From contig JAFFJZ010000009.1 in the NCBI GenBank assembly GCA_018340375.1, forward strand, positions 1 to 64,000: 64,000 bases of DNA. The letters run 5' to 3'. The stretch's first letter is position 1; each line of letters begins with the position of its first letter. The position numbers and the translations under genes are program-made. The notes below the pieces were generated by a model. That model searched no databases and was not told the DNA's origin. It worked only from the letters and a program-made list of their open reading frames with translations. Shown one piece after another: positions 19,046-31,663 of this stretch. Origin of the DNA: Gonatopus flavifemur. Taxonomy: Eukaryota > Arthropoda > Insecta > Hymenoptera > Dryinidae.

Positions 19046-21588
19046 TCGATCTCAGCACAAAATTGTACTCTTAAAAAACAATAGACATGTCGTTTCCCCG
19101 GGTGGTCCCTTTTGGGACCAGTCCCGTCCTCTAAAGGTTAACTTCAATGTGATGAAGGTAATCGGTTTTTTCAATACGAAGCGCTCTCTCCGATATATAA
19201 AAAATTATTGTAATAACTGAAGTGAGAGGATATTTTCTGAAATTAGTCATAAACAAAAAGGAGAACTTTATTTAACGATAAATTAAGTGGACTGTGAGAT
19301 GCTATGAAATACCCTTGAGTCGGATTTACATGTCCGTTAAGATGTAAACTGGTTTTGATTTATATTTGTTATCCATCAATTGTGATTGTAACGAGATCAG
19401 GCTTCATAAAATAAATATATTTCAAAACAAAATAAAACCAGCGATGGCTTAAGTGGTAGTGCGTCCGCGTTAGAATCTTTTGAAAAGGCATTTTTTTCTT
19501 CATTTCATCCGCGTACATTATTCCTTCAGTTTCATGTCGTATGATTTATCAAAAGAGGATTGTTCTTCCTTCAACATTATACCTTAAGAAACAATTACCT
19601 TCATCCGTGAATACAGTTCTCCTGTGCATTCGTGCACAGTAATTTCGAACTATTTTTGATAATTATCAACTATGTTTGAAAAAAATTTACGCTCAAGTGA
19701 GGGTGATGACAGACGTATCCACAGAAATATCAATATCCAATGAACGATCATTGTGAACATCAAATGTTCTTCCAACCGGTATCATTCATGTATTTTTTCT
19801 CTATACATTCGTATGAGGGTTGGGAGTAATTCAATTGAAACCGAATTGGATCGACGTTCGATTGACAATTGAATCCGATTCTCCAATCAACAAATAAAAT
19901 TTCTTCCTTAATTTGAATTCCTCAAATTAACGAGCAAATTTGATTGACTCAAAATTATGCAGTTATCGGTTGATTTTTCTGATGTTTTTCAGTTTATCCT
20001 CAATTGGCGAATACAGAAGAACAAAAAAGAGGAAAATAAATTTCTAATTGAGAAATATTCCAATTGAGAATGGAATTTTTATCCCAGCCAGGACAGAAGA
20101 TCAATTCGAATCCATAGAGCCTTCTCGAAAATTTCTTGAATAGTTCCCGTTATGTAACCAATAATGAATTCAATAAGAATTCAAAATGAAAACGTATTGA
20201 ATTCCCGGACAATTCATTATGAAATCCCAATATGAGTTCTCTCTGAAGATTGAGTTGTTCATTGAGAGTTCATTTTTGTCCATTCATTTTCCATTCGATA
20301 ACGGGGAAGTTTATCCAATGGAAACAACACCGAACCCTCAACGGAACCCGAGTCCAAAAGATGGGAGGGTAGAAAGTCAAATTTTGCATGAACTTCTTCC
20401 AAAAGGTACATGAATATCATCACTATATGATCATATTATATTTCATATTTATATGCTATGATTATATCATATCATTATTCATATCAATGAAGGATAGACA
20501 CGAATAATAATAAACTACTCTAAGGAAAGTTGTACTATGAAAAGTTCCACCATTGTCAGCAAGTTCAGGATACTCTTTGAAATTAATTGAATGTGAGTTC
20601 AATTCTATGAGAACAAAAGATCAATCACGGGAAAACATACTATAATAACATCATAATGTACTATCATGATATGACACTTTCATAAAATTAACCCTATATC
20701 CAGTCAGATTCAGGGAGTATCCTGAAATTGCTGACAATTATGGGAATTTTTACAGTAAAATTTTTTTCAGCGTACATGCTTGAGATTGCGGATTGCCGAA
20801 CCCTTTGAATTTGTCAATAATTTCTAAGAGCTACAAAATCAAATTACACACTGAGAAGACGATTCACATGGAAGTACCATACTTGAGAGGATTCGGGCAT
20901 CACTCTTGCCAGAATCACATCGATCATATGAAAATACCTCTAAAAATACCATACTTACTTGGACTTTCCTGAAGGAGAATAGTGCTTTTGTAGAAATTTT
21001 TACTTGAATAATCCGATTTCGTCAAGAGCAATCTTCAAATGTTATAAATTATGGTATTTTTAGCGCATCTTTTTTCCCAGTGTCAAATTTTAACGTCCAA
21101 ACGTCGACGAATTGGACAATTTCATTCTTTAGTCACCAGAAATAATTGGGAAATTCGGAATTTTCGGTGGCGTACTTTGTGGAAAAAGTTCGCACAACAT
21201 CCGACTTTCCTAGGAGTTCGTTACTGGATTTCATGCCGTGCAGACGTGTATACATTAGCGTGTCCCGAAAAAATTCTTTTTTAGAATCAAACTATACAAT
21301 AGCGATCAAAAGTTGCTCTTGAATCAGCTGATTGCGAGAAAAATAATTTATAAAATCTTGTAGGGTACTTTCAGACCTCTACTGGCTGTTGAAAATAATC
21401 AACATTTGATTACTTTTCCCCTAATTCAGTTATTATCATGTAAGTTCATATCAAACAATAAACATCGAATTAGTACATGGAAGGTGTCAAAAGTTGCGTA
21501 TTAACTAGTAGCTTCAATATATATTCTTAGTTTCTAATCAATTCTCACACTTCTGGAGATTGAAAATTCAGTTTTTATGTACAAAACC
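19046..21588. other. Gene-free interval
   Basis: No coding frame with a recognisable domain. A tRNA A-box-like stretch (ggcttaagtggtag near 19447) has no B-box partner. A short GC hairpin (ggtcccttttgggacc) lies near 19106. A partial CCCAGCCAG-type MITE is noted separately. Confidence 0.4.
20086..20215. mobile_element. Partial MITE related to 62136-62403
   Basis: 'cccagccaggacagaagatc', 'cccgttatgtaaccaataat' and 'gaattcaataagaattc' match the reverse complement of the right half of the element at 62136-62403. A second terminus was not found. Confidence 0.6.
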
Positions 21589-22994
21589 ATCATCATCATC
21601 ATCATGAAGTAGTCAGTCTTACGACTGGTTTGATGAAACCCTCCACCCCTGTCTATTATCCTCCAAACGTTTAATTTCTACATATCTACTACATCCCTTG
21701 TCTTGTACGATTTGCTTCCTATAACCTGCTCTGGGTCCACCTTTACCAGTGTTACCATTCATTTTCCCTTCCAATATTGTTTTCAATAAGCTCTCATGCC
21801 GTAATGTGTGTCCTATAAGATTGCTTCTCCTTTTCACGATGTGTTTCAAAAGATGACTTTCTTCATTTATCTGCTCCAGTACTTCTTCATTTTTGACATT
21901 GTCTATCCATTTTATTCTGAGCATCCTCCTATAACACCACATTTCAAAAGCTTCAAGTCTTTGTTGATCAGTTTTCCCCATTGTCCAAGTTTCGCAACCG
22001 TATAATGCTGTGCTCCAGATATAACTTTTCAAGAATTTCTTCCTTACTTCCAAGCTTATATTTTTTGAGCATAATAACTGTTTCTTTTGGTAAAAAGCCT
22101 GTTTCCCTTGTGCTATTCTTGCTCTTATATCTCTTTCGCTTTTGCCGTTTTCTGTGATTATGCTTCCTAGATATTTGAATTCTTTCACCTGTTCAATCGT
22201 CTCGGTATCTATTTTGATTTTTGTTCTTCTAGCTGTTTTCGCTGCTGTACACATCATGAATTTTGTTTTGTCTTTATTTATATTCATACAAGAGTTTTCC
22301 AATAATATTGTTCTCATAGTGTTGAGAATATTTTCTAACTCAGTGCTACTCGTGGCAAGTATAGCTATGTCATCCGCGAATCTGAACATACTTATATTTT
22401 CTCCCTGAATCTGTAATTTCGATTGAATTTCCTCCTTCACTTCGTTCATTGCTTCTTCTATATATAAATTGAAAATCAGTGGCGATAATGAGCATCCTTG
22501 TCTCACCCCTCTTCTTATTTGTACTTCCCCTTCCTGACCCTCTATGTCTATTATTGCACTTTGATTCTTATATGATTCGTATATTATTCTTCTATCTTTA
22601 TAATTTATTCCCACCTTCTTCAGGATCGCAAACATCTTCTCCCAGTCCACATTATCGAAAGCCTTTTGTCTGTCTACAAAACCTATGTACACAGATTTCT
22701 TCAGCGCTATCCTTTTCTCTATTACTGCCCTGAGTGCTAAAATTGCTTCTCGCGTTCCCCTATTTTTTCTAAAACCAAATTGATCTTCTGCCAATCTACT
22801 CTCTATTTCATTTTCCATCCTCCTGTATATAATTTTGGTCAGTATTTTCGAAGCATGTGAAGTTAAATTGATCGTTCTGTAGTTCTCGCATTTGTCTGCC
22901 CCTTGTTTTTTCGGGATAGCGACAATTTTATGCTCTTGGAAATCTTTCGGTACTTCTCCTTTTTCGTACATATCTCTAATCAATTCAAACAGTG
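21589..22994 (-). mobile_element. RTE-like retrotransposon, 5'-truncated
   Basis: The 3' end on the minus strand is a run of about six ATG triplets, preceded by the short hairpin shared with the copy at 3802-4431. The 5' end is cut off at 22994, exactly where the 1.37-kb repeat array starts. Stop codon, hairpin and triplet tail lie within 30 bases, as expected for RTE elements. Confidence 0.85.
21619..22992 (-). pseudogene. RTE-like reverse transcriptase, 5'-truncated ORF
   Basis: About 457 codons are uninterrupted on the minus strand. Motifs in order: EHKIVAIPKKQGADKCENYR, the palm start with FVDRQKAFDNVDW (catalytic Asp), RRGVRQGCSLSPLIFNLY, the catalytic FRFADDIAIL, then the thumb and post-RT region with YGCETWTMGKTDQQRLEAFE and WCYRRMLRIKW. 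The endonuclease domain is lost, so the frame cannot start independently; codons 5' of 22992 (to 23112) belong to the neighbouring repeat. The lack of any stop suggests a fairly young insertion. Confidence 0.88.
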
Positions 22995-25733
22995 CGAATC
23001 GTAGACAAGCGACTATGAAATGTGATGAATGAAAGGATATATCGTATTCTGCCCCATCCACGTGGATTGTGTTGATTTCTATCAATATATTTACATCCAA
23101 TGTAGGAAACAATACAACACATTAATATCATGCAAAAGCAACCCATACTTTGCAGAACGTGGACCCGGGTGCGCACTTTCGCAGTCTATCACCTCCACCG
23201 ATCAGTTACCAAGGCTGGCTTGCGTAGCAGACAATTATAGGCGTACTATATCAACGTCTGGATTTTCAAAATCCTTGTTTCTTGGAAATAGTTGTTCATT
23301 TGCACAAGGGGCTGGAGAATCTTGAACTTGATACTGGGCCCCACAAACCTCTACGGTTCCACAAAAATTGGGACTCTCTCCTTTGTGTATATTGTATTCT
23401 TCATTGCATATCGTTTCCGAATAATTCAATGTCGAAACGATATTAGGCGAATGTGCAGAACATTGGCTACATACCAGTTATTTCAGGGACGTTTTCATAC
23501 ATCCCGCCAAACAAGGACGCACCACGATGTATCTCAGAGGTACACCGATATTTGGGGATTTTTCGATAGATTGCACAGTTTGAGGACTTTTCGATGCATC
23601 ACGCAGTTCGAGGACTTTCCGGGATATACTGCAGTTTCCGGGACATTCTGGTGTATCACGCTGTCTCAAGACTTTTCGGAATGTATATCGAATTTCATAT
23701 GCAGCATCGCAAGGACTCTCTTATGCACCTATTCCGATACTGACTGGGTAGACTATCGTCATTAACGGACTTTGGGAAGGGATTCCGATATTCTCCAAGT
23801 ACGGCTATACTTTCATTCCACACAAGCGAGCCTCCGTGACTGAATGATCAAGGTGAATGATTGCTACCCTGCGGACCCGGATTCACGTCCTGAAAAGCAT
23901 GAATTTTTTTTTCTCATGATATTTTTTTTTCTCCCATTGGATGTGAATATAGATCGATTCCAACGCAATCCATGTGCATCGGGGGAAATTATGATTCAGT
24001 TTTCCATTCATCACACTGTATAATGACTTCTTCCTCCATCATGAGAGCTGATGATAAGTGGTTCATTCATTCGTCAAAATAATTCGAATTCGGGTATTTG
24101 ATAGCTGGGTCGTTCATTGGATTCGAATAACGAATCGGAAAGGGGGAATCAAAATTTACCACATCAACATTCGGGTGATATGTTTTTCGCAACGCAATAA
24201 TTCATCGAGTCACCGAATAATGATCCATGGTACAATATATCTCCATTCCGGAAGACATGTCACAAGAATTCAAATCAAAGTGAACGATTCAAACATGAAA
24301 TCTTTCACTTCGAAATGTTCCAACGAACCAATGAACCACTTATCATTGGCATGCGACGAATCGTAGAAAAGCGACTATGAAATGTGGTGAATGAAAGGAT
24401 GAATCGTATTCTCTCCCATCCACGTGGATTGTGTTGATTTCTATCAATATATTTACGTCCAATGTAGGAAACAATACAACATACTAATGTCATGCAAAAA
24501 AAACCATACTTTGCAGAACGCGGACCCGGGTGCGCACTTTCGCAGTCTATCACCTCCACCGATCAGTTACCAAGCCCAGCTTGCGGAGAAGGCAATCATA
24601 GGCGTACTGTATAAACGTCTGGATTTTCAAAACCCTTGTTTCTCAAAAATGGTTGTTCATTTGCACAAGGGGCTGGAGAATCTTGAGCTTGATACTGGGG
24701 CTCACAAACCTGTAGAGTTTCACAAAAATTGGGACTCTCTTCTTGGTGTATATTGTATTCTTCATTGCATATCTGAATTTTGGATTTCATCCGTTCCCGA
24801 ATAATTCAATGTCGAAACGATATTAGGCGAATGCGCAGAACATTGGCTACATACCAGTTATTTCAGGGACGTTTTCATACATCCCGCAAAACAAGGACGC
24901 ATCACGATGTATCTCAGAGGTACAACGATGTTTGGGGACTTTCCGATAGATTGCACATTTTGAGGACTTTTCGATGCATCACGCAGTTCGAGGACTTTCC
25001 GACATACACCGCAGTTTCCGGGACATTCTGATATATCACGCAGTCTCAAGACTTTTCGGAATGTATATCGAATTCCATATGCAGCATCGCAAAGACTCTC
25101 TTATGCACTTATTCCGATACTGACTGGGTAGACTATCGTCATAACCGGACTTTGGGAAGGGATCTGATATTCCCCAAGTACGGCTATACTTTGAATCCAC
25201 ACAAGCGAGCCTCCGTGACTGAATGGTCAAGGTGAGTGATTGCCACCCTGTGGACCCGGGTTCACGGCCTGAAAAGTATGAATTTCTTCTTCTCGTGATA
25301 TTTTTTTTTCTCCCATTGGATGTGAATATAGATCGATTCCAACACAATCCATGTGCATCGGGGGAAATTATGATTCAGTTTTCCATTCATCACACTGTAT
25401 AATGACTTCTTCCTCCATCATGAGAGCTGATGATAAGTGGTTCATTCATTCGTCAAAATAATTCGAATTCGGGTGTTTGATAGCATGGTCGTTCATTGGA
25501 ATGGAATTACATATCGGTAAGCGGGAATCAAAATTTACATCAACATTCGGGTGATATGTTTTTCGCAACGCAATAATTTATCGAGTCACCGAATAATGAT
25601 CCATGGTATAATATATCTGCGTTCCGGAAGAGATGTCACAAGAATTCAAATCCAAGTGAACGATTCAAACATAAAATCTTCCACTTCAAAATGTCCCAAC
25701 GAATCAATGAACCAGTTATCATTGGCATGCGAT
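22995..25733. repeat. Two tandem 1.37-kb palindromic units
   Basis: Unit A (22995-24356) and unit B (24357-25733) align over their whole length at high identity. Each has a left arm (for example 'gtgttgatttctatcaatat' near 23058) and a right arm holding its imperfect complement (near 23942). The core between them has degenerate 26-32 bp repeats ('cacgcagttcgaggactttc'). Frames of 80-160 codons in the units are shadows of the repeat. Confidence 0.9.
23824..23912 (+). other. tRNA-like segment with A-box, B-box and T-run
   Basis: GTGACTGAATGATCAAGG resembles a Leu/Ser-type A-box and GATTCACGTCC (GGTTCACGTCC in other units) a B-box. A long T-run follows about 10 bases after. The T-arm can form four pairs but no full cloverleaf is convincing. 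Equivalent segments lie near 25203, 34833, 37864 and 40083, and a diverged inverted copy lies in each left arm (for example 23150-23232). This could be a SINE-type pol III head or a fortuitous pattern in the arms. Confidence 0.35.
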
Positions 25734-25739
25734 GAATCG

Positions 25740-25965
25740 TTGACAAGCCAATGAACATACAAATCCTAAAGACATCTAGAAGATGTCTAAGAAAAGACAT
25801 CTTTCCAACATTTCTAAAAGACAACTTATAGACTTCTCTTAGATGTCTCACTAAAGATATTTTTAAGAAGTCTCTTGAAGTTATCTCAAAAATGTCTAAA
25901 AGACTTTATTTCAAAGATGTCTCTAAAGATTTAATAAAAGACATCTTTTAGATATCTTGAAAATC
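25740..25965. repeat. AAGACATCTT-rich repeat
   Basis: Many copies of the palindromic core 'aagacatctt' and 'agatgtct' occur in about 200 bp, separated by short AT-rich spacers. Related sequence occurs at 35155-35400, 36020-36200 and 36940-37015. It is probably the end of a non-autonomous element that interrupted the 1.37-kb array. Confidence 0.65.
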
Positions 25966-27008
25966 AAAATCACAATATTGATAATACAATAATATACCGA
26001 TAATGATTATAAGCCTAAATTAAAGAAAATATAAATTTTGATATAGAATCAAATAATACGCGCCTTTCATTATAAAAATTCTTATAATCTCATAGTGCGC
26101 ATTGTTTCTACTGACCAAATTGGATAATGTCGGACCACAATTGATGTTGCACGGATTGAAAACTTAATTCGTTCAAGTACTCCTGCTTAAAGGATTTCAT
26201 TGAACCAATAGAATCTGCACCGGAATCAGTGGGTTCAATGAGATATTTTGAACAGGCGTACAAGAAAACTCTACGGTCATAGTTTGTAATTTCAAAAAAC
26301 CAGGAAGGTCCAAAGAATATTCAGTGGAGGTGCATTGAACGTCCGGACATTGGATGGTCCGAACAGCCCTTGAACATAGATGTACGTATAATGAACGTGA
26401 ATATCACCTAAAATATCTGTGTGTTGGGGAAGTTACAGGGATGGAATATATGATTCGCAAGACATTTTCAGATCATCTGAAAGTGTGCTTCAACCGTGGT
26501 TAATAAAACCTATTCATTCCTATTGAATGTAATAAATTCACATTAAAATTCTAATTCTGCATATTTAATAGGACCCTGGTAAAAATGTTACGAGTTCTTC
26601 CCTTTGACCGGTGAGGCACTAAGAAGGAAGAACCAATTAGGAAAAACTAGCAGGGGTCAATAACTGATAAGTTGGATCCAACTAGCATTGATTGGGACAA
26701 ACTAATGAGGTACTCATCAGTATTTGATTATCTGAACTAATGAAATAATAATAGAGTAGAATCTTCTCTACTGATAATTACAAGTATTCACTCCAGGTAT
26801 AAATTGAATGCAGAGACATGATCTTTTCAATCTTGAATTGAATAAAATGTTCCTTGCACCTTTTATCAGAAAAGACGACATTTTTGATGGATTAACTTTA
26901 AAAATGAGTAGGAATTGAGCAACAATATTGACATATTTTATGAGTGCAAATAACTTTGTATTCATTTCAAGATTCGAGAGGTAATTTCTCTTAATTGCAT
27001 CTATAATC
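25966..27008. other. Gene-free interval
   Basis: No frame above 65 codons with meaningful content on either strand and no inverted repeat noticed. Confidence 0.4.
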
Positions 27009-27011
27009 TAA

Positions 27012-28450
27012 CAAGTAACACTTCGGAAGTGTGACTCACCGATTGGGATGAAACTTTGCACATCAATAGAACTCAAAAAAATATTGAACACGTGTTTTTT
27101 CTTTTTTCCTAAATGTCCCTTCTAGGGGTGTAAACTACCCAATAAGGGGGTAAAAATCCGCAAAATCAGAGTTGTCACCATTGAGAAAACTGTATGGCAA
27201 ATTGCTAGAAATTCTTTTCAGTTACATATTTTTATTGCTTCTCGACAAAGTATTGAAAGAGTTTCAACCCCCCAACAGGTGTGGAACACCCCTAAGTGAG
27301 GGGGTTGATAGGGTAAAATCCCCAAAATAACCTATAAAATACAAAAACGCGAAATCTATAAAATTTATTCTGCTGAATACATAGATTTTGGTGCGAGAAA
27401 TAATGAAAAAGATAACCAACCCTTCACAAGGCACAGAACATCCCTAAATTAGGGGTTGAAAGACGAAAAAAAATTAAATAAATCGTAAACATGCAATTTC
27501 AGAAAACTTTTTCTTGCTGATTACATAGCTATCGTGGCGGCTAGTGATTGGAAAAAGATTCGACCCCTAGGAGACTTAAAACACCCCTAAATAAGAGATC
27601 GATAGAGTAAAATCCCGAAAATAATCTATAAAACACAAACATGCGAAACCTATGAAATTTATTCTGCTGGATGCATAGATTTTGATGCGAGAAACAATGA
27701 AAAAGATAACCAACCCCTTGCAAGGCACAGAAAATTCCTAAATTAGGGGTTGAAAATGTAGAAAGACGAAAAAAAATTGAATAACTCGTAATTATGCGAT
27801 TAAAAAAAATTTTTTTTGCTCAATACATAGCTTTCGTTGCGCCATTGATCACAACATTAATTAACACCCTGCGAAGCGCAAATCCCCCTAAATCAAGGGT
27901 CTATGCACCGAGAAAAAATATTTTGTTGAAATGTGAACCGAAAACTTTAATTATGGCAACCAAATTTTCTATGTTGCAACAAAACGTTTTATATTGGATA
28001 CAAACTCTTTTTGTTAACACATTTGAAAACAAAATAATTTTGTTGGGAATACAAAACTTTGGTCAAAGGAACAAAAGTCTTTGGTTGTTCACATAACAAC
28101 AAAAATGTTTAGTTGTTTTAATCAGTTTCCTCGGTGTAGTGCAAAAACACGGAGGAACTCTATAAGATGGAATTATGCAACCAGCAACTTTTTCGTTTAA
28201 CATTTAACTTTCTGTAAAGTTCACTATGAAAACAAATTGATCAACTCCCCACAAGACACAAGGACTCCTTGATTCAGGGGTTGAAGGTGTAAAAAGCTGG
28301 CAAAGAATTTTGTAAGATGCAATTATGTGATTGACAGAAATATTTTTGTTCAAAATATAGCTTTTGATGAGAATAATAATTAGGCGATTATTCATCCTTC
28401 TACGAGACGGGAGACGCCTAAATCAAGCATCGACACTGTGAAAAGTGTGT
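27012..28450. repeat. Left terminal inverted repeat with subrepeats
   Basis: 27012-27345 matches the complement of 31330-31663 closely. Further inward, blocks with 'aaattaggggttgaaa' at about 27451 and 27738 and diverged forms near 27890, 28268 and 28420 repeat the pattern. 'tgctgaatacatagatttt' marks each subunit. Confidence 0.8.
27905..28135. mobile_element. MITE with CACCGAG termini
   Basis: Termini CACCGAGAAAAAATA and the complement ending TCCTCGGTG enclose about 231 bp rich in 'ttttgttg' and 'caacaaaa'. It interrupts one subrepeat of the left pogo-like arm. Confidence 0.65.
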
Positions 28451-28565
28451 AAATAATAAGTTAAACACTAAGCAACTAAACATTTATCAGTTACATTTTG
28501 AACTTGTTATTACATCGTGATTGTATAGCTGCATTCACGTGAAACACAATGGCTACATTCACGTA

Positions 28566-28799
28566 CATGGAGAGAAAAATGACGGACTAATCCCTTGCGA
28601 AGTGCTCATGAAATAAAAGCATGCGATGTTGAGAGTTATTTTCTAACGCCGCAATGCGTGACAACGCCACCTTCACGCAATCATTCTAACCAATGCATGG
28701 AGGAATTCTATGCGTTGCTTCCAATCCCCCCATGGTTACTGGTTCGAGTGATTCCGTGAAGATGGCGACAGGGATTAGTCCACCATTTTTCTCTCCGTG
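28566..28799. mobile_element. MITE of the CACGGAGAGAAA family, 234 bp
   Basis: TA at 28564-28565 and 28800-28801. Inverted termini CATGGAGAGAAAAATG and CATTTTTCTCTCCGTG extend through 'ggactaatccc'. It lies just upstream of the pogo-like transposase and could affect its expression. Confidence 0.88.
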
Positions 28800-28956
28800 T
28801 AATGACATGTTTCACATGAATAGTGCATTATAGCTGTGAAGTGAGTAATTGTGTTTCCAGTGTGTTTTTCTTTGTTATTTTGATTTTGAGCAAATAATCA
28901 TTGGATGGTACATTTATAATCGGTTTTTGATTCAACTACAATTTCACAAATTCATT

Positions 28957-30561
28957 ATGCCGATGAATCCTAAAAATATTTTGAATTTACTGCATTACGC
29001 TTTCAAAGATCCTGAATACGATATTGAATCTAAAATAACCAATGAAGAACGATGCTTTGCTTCTGATCTGGCAGATTTAATAAAGACTTCTTCCGATTGC
29101 CAACTATCAATTGAAAGCCGTGATACTCTATGTTACAATGAAGAAAGCGTGATTCCTAAAGCAGTAGTAGTTGATGAAATAGAAGAAGACTTTGATGATT
29201 CCATTGAAGGTGATGGAGATAGGTATTTGTTATCAGGAGATACTGTACATTTTGATTACAAACAAAAGACAGTTGATTATTGGCGTTCAGGAAAGTTGAA
29301 AAGAAGAAGTCTTAGGTCCGTTCAAAATCGGTTTCCAAAAGTAAAACATCAAAGCATGCTGTATAGATGGGAACAACAAATTGAACAAGGAGGAACGAGA
29401 TTAGAAAAATTGCGTGAAATTTCAGAATTCGTTTTGAATCAGTTTAATAGTGCTACTGATCAGAGTTTACCAATTCACGACGTAGATATAAAAAGGTGGT
29501 CATTAAAAGCCAGGGAAGAAGTGCAGTTATCTTCTCAATTATTTAAGGCTTCGTCAACGTGGGTGCATAATTTTAAAGTGAAGCATGGAATAGTTTCCAG
29601 AAAAATTAACAAATTCATCACTACTTCACAGTTGTCAAATGCAGCTGAATTAAATCAGACAGCTTCTAAATTCGTGGAAAAGGTGCGCAAAGAAATAGAA
29701 GCGAAAGGAACAGCAAACGTTTATAACTCCGATCAATCTGGGTTCAATTTGGAAGCTCACGCTGGGCGCACATTGGCAGTGAGGGGAACTCTGAAAGTGG
29801 AATGTCTTGCTCAATCTTTGAATTTACTGACTCATAGTTACACAATTCAACCAATCATTTCGGCGAATGGTAAACTCCACTCTCCTTTACTGATTATCTT
29901 ACAAGAAACCAACGGCAAATTTGGACCGATCGTAGAAAGGACCATGTATAGAGCAGAAAATATTTCTGTTCATGCTTCTAAATCTGGAAAAGCAACATCT
30001 CAGATTGTTGCTGAATGGTATGAGAATGACTTCTTAGCAGTAGCTGCGAACAATTCTTCACTACTGTTGGATTCTTGGTCTGGGCAGACTGAAAAAGTGT
30101 TTGAAAATATAAAAAAGGGAAATAAAGTTGTAAAAGTCAACACTATACCTGCTGGAACGACTGGATTGATTCAGCCGTTAGATGTCTATGGTTTCAGACC
30201 GTGGAAGAATTTTATTAAGTGCTTTTCAGATATGGTTCTTTTACACAATTTTGACATAAACTTGCATTTACGAAATAATATTTTGAAGTTACAGTCATTG
30301 ACACATAATCAGTTTTCGTCGCCAAGATTTATGAATATGTTTAAATATGCATGGTGGAAAAGTGGTTACCTTGTAGATAAACCAGAAAAATGCCAAACGC
30401 CTGTACAGTACTGCTTTCAATGGGCTGATACGATTTGTGAACTATGTGTTGAGTTGGGAGTTGTCAAGTGCGCATGGTGTACCAAAAATCTTTGTATAAA
30501 GCATTTTTTTGGAACAAATGAAACAAATTCGCCACATTATTGTAATAATTACGTTGAATAG
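28957..30561 (+). CDS. pogo-like (Tc1/mariner superfamily, DDE_1) transposase
   Basis: The 534-aa protein would cut and rejoin the ends of its element. The ATG at 28957 is chosen because the 36 in-frame codons upstream start at a TTG and are hydrophobic, unlike family N-termini. An acidic N-terminal part (65-90) is followed by a helix-turn-helix-type DNA-binding region (about 100-160). A second, CENP-B-like helix-turn-helix segment contains TWVHNFKVKHGIVSRKI (201-217). The DDE core has Asp259 in YNSDQSGFN, Asp372 in LLLDSWSGQ and Asp409 in GLIQPLDVYGF, with 36 residues between the last two. The C-terminus adds a Cys/His cluster (CELC, CAWC, Cys, His), probably a zinc finger, unusual for this family. 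The frame has no stops, so it may be recently active. Confidence 0.88.
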   Translation: MPMNPKNILNLLHYAFKDPEYDIESKITNEERCFASDLADLIKTSSDCQLSIESRDTLCYNEESVIPKAVVVDEIEEDFDDSIEGDGDRYLLSGDTVHFDYKQKTVDYWRSGKLKRRSLRSVQNRFPKVKHQSMLYRWEQQIEQGGTRLEKLREISEFVLNQFNSATDQSLPIHDVDIKRWSLKAREEVQLSSQLFKASSTWVHNFKVKHGIVSRKINKFITTSQLSNAAELNQTASKFVEKVRKEIEAKGTANVYNSDQSGFNLEAHAGRTLAVRGTLKVECLAQSLNLLTHSYTIQPIISANGKLHSPLLIILQETNGKFGPIVERTMYRAENISVHASKSGKATSQIVAEWYENDFLAVAANNSSLLLDSWSGQTEKVFENIKKGNKVVKVNTIPAGTTGLIQPLDVYGFRPWKNFIKCFSDMVLLHNFDINLHLRNNILKLQSLTHNQFSSPRFMNMFKYAWWKSGYLVDKPEKCQTPVQYCFQWADTICELCVELGVVKCAWCTKNLCIKHFFGTNETNSPHYCNNYVE

Positions 30562-31663
30562 TAAATTGTATGTTTACGATTTATCTAATTTTTTTCGTTC
30601 TCCTACATTTTCACCCCCTAATTTAGGGATTCTGTGCCTTGAACGGGGTTGGTTATCTTCTTCATCATTTGTCGCATCAAAATCTATGCATTCAGCAGAA
30701 TAAATTTTATAGGTTTGGCATTTTTGGTTTTAAAGATTATGTTTGGCATTTCACCCTATCGATCCCTTATTAAGGGATGTTTTAAGTCTCGTAGGGATCG
30801 AATTTCTTTCCCAATAACTAGCCACACCGATAGCTATGTGATCAGCAAGACAAAGTTTCCTGAAATTGCATGTTCACGATTTATTCAATTTTTTTTCGTC
30901 TTTCTACATTTTCAACCCCTAATTTAGGAATGTCCTGTGCCTTGCGAGGGGTCGATTATCTTTCTCATTGTTTCTCGCATCAAAATCTGTGTATTCAGCA
31001 AAATAAATTTCATAGGTTTCGCATTTTTGTGTTTTATAGATTATTTTTGGCATTTTACCCTATCAATCCCTTATTAAGGGATGTTTTAAGTCTCGTAGGG
31101 ATCGAATTTCTTTCCCAATAACTAGCCACACCGATAGCTATGTGATCAGCAAGACAAAGTTTCCTGAAATTGCATGTTTACGATTTATTCAATTTTTTTC
31201 GTCTTTCTACATTTTCAACCCCTAATTTAGGGATGTTCTGTGCCTTGTGAGGGGTTGGTTATCTTTTTCATCATTTCTCGCACCAAAGTATATGTATTCA
31301 GCAGAATAAATTTTTGTAGGTTTCGCATTTTTGTATTTTATAGATTATTTTGGGGATTTTACTCTATCAACCCCCTCACTTAGGGGTGTTCCACACCTGT
31401 TAGGGGGTTGAAACTCTTTCAATACTTTGTCGAGGAGCAATAAAAATATATAACTGAAAAGAATTTCTAGCAATTTGCCATACAGTTTTCTCAATGGTGA
31501 GAACTCCGATTTTGCGGATTTTGACCCCCTTATTGGGTGGTTTACACCCCTAGAAGGGACATTTAGGAAAAAAGAAAAAACACGTGTTCAATATTTTCTT
31601 GAGTTCTATTTATGTGCAAAGTTTCATCCCAATCGGTGAGTTACACTTCCGAAGTGTTACTTG
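30562..31663. repeat. Right terminal inverted repeat with about 300-bp subrepeats
   Basis: 'cccctaatttag' recurs at about 30616, 30917 and 31219, giving a 301-303 bp period. 'tagccacaccgatagctatg' occurs in the first two junctions. The terminal 334 bp match the left end in inverted orientation. Confidence 0.88.

Larger units (their letters stand above)
27012..31663 (+). mobile_element. pogo-like DNA transposon with iterated long terminal inverted repeats (4652 bp)
   Basis: The ends are CAAGTAACACTTCGGAAGTG and its complement, with TAA on both sides (27009-27011 and 31664-31666). The inverted repeats extend about 1.1 kb per side (after subtracting later insertions) and are built of roughly 300-bp direct subrepeats. 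Between them lies one uninterrupted transposase gene on the plus strand. Two MITEs (27905-28135 and 28566-28799) have inserted on the left side. It interrupts or borders the 1.37-kb repeat array. Confidence 0.85.

Noticed and set aside
19441..19480. tRNA A-box-like 'ggcttaagtggtagtgcg'
   Set aside because: No B-box follows at usual distance and no cloverleaf forms.
23292..23765. 157-codon frame in unit A
   Set aside because: The equivalent frame is broken in the sister units, and the reading follows the 29-bp repeats; it is not a conserved protein.
22995..25733. Possible CRISPR-like or LTR structure from direct repeats
   Set aside because: Unit length, inverted arms and eukaryotic context rule out CRISPR; there are no primer-binding site, polypurine tract or gag-pol frames for an LTR element.
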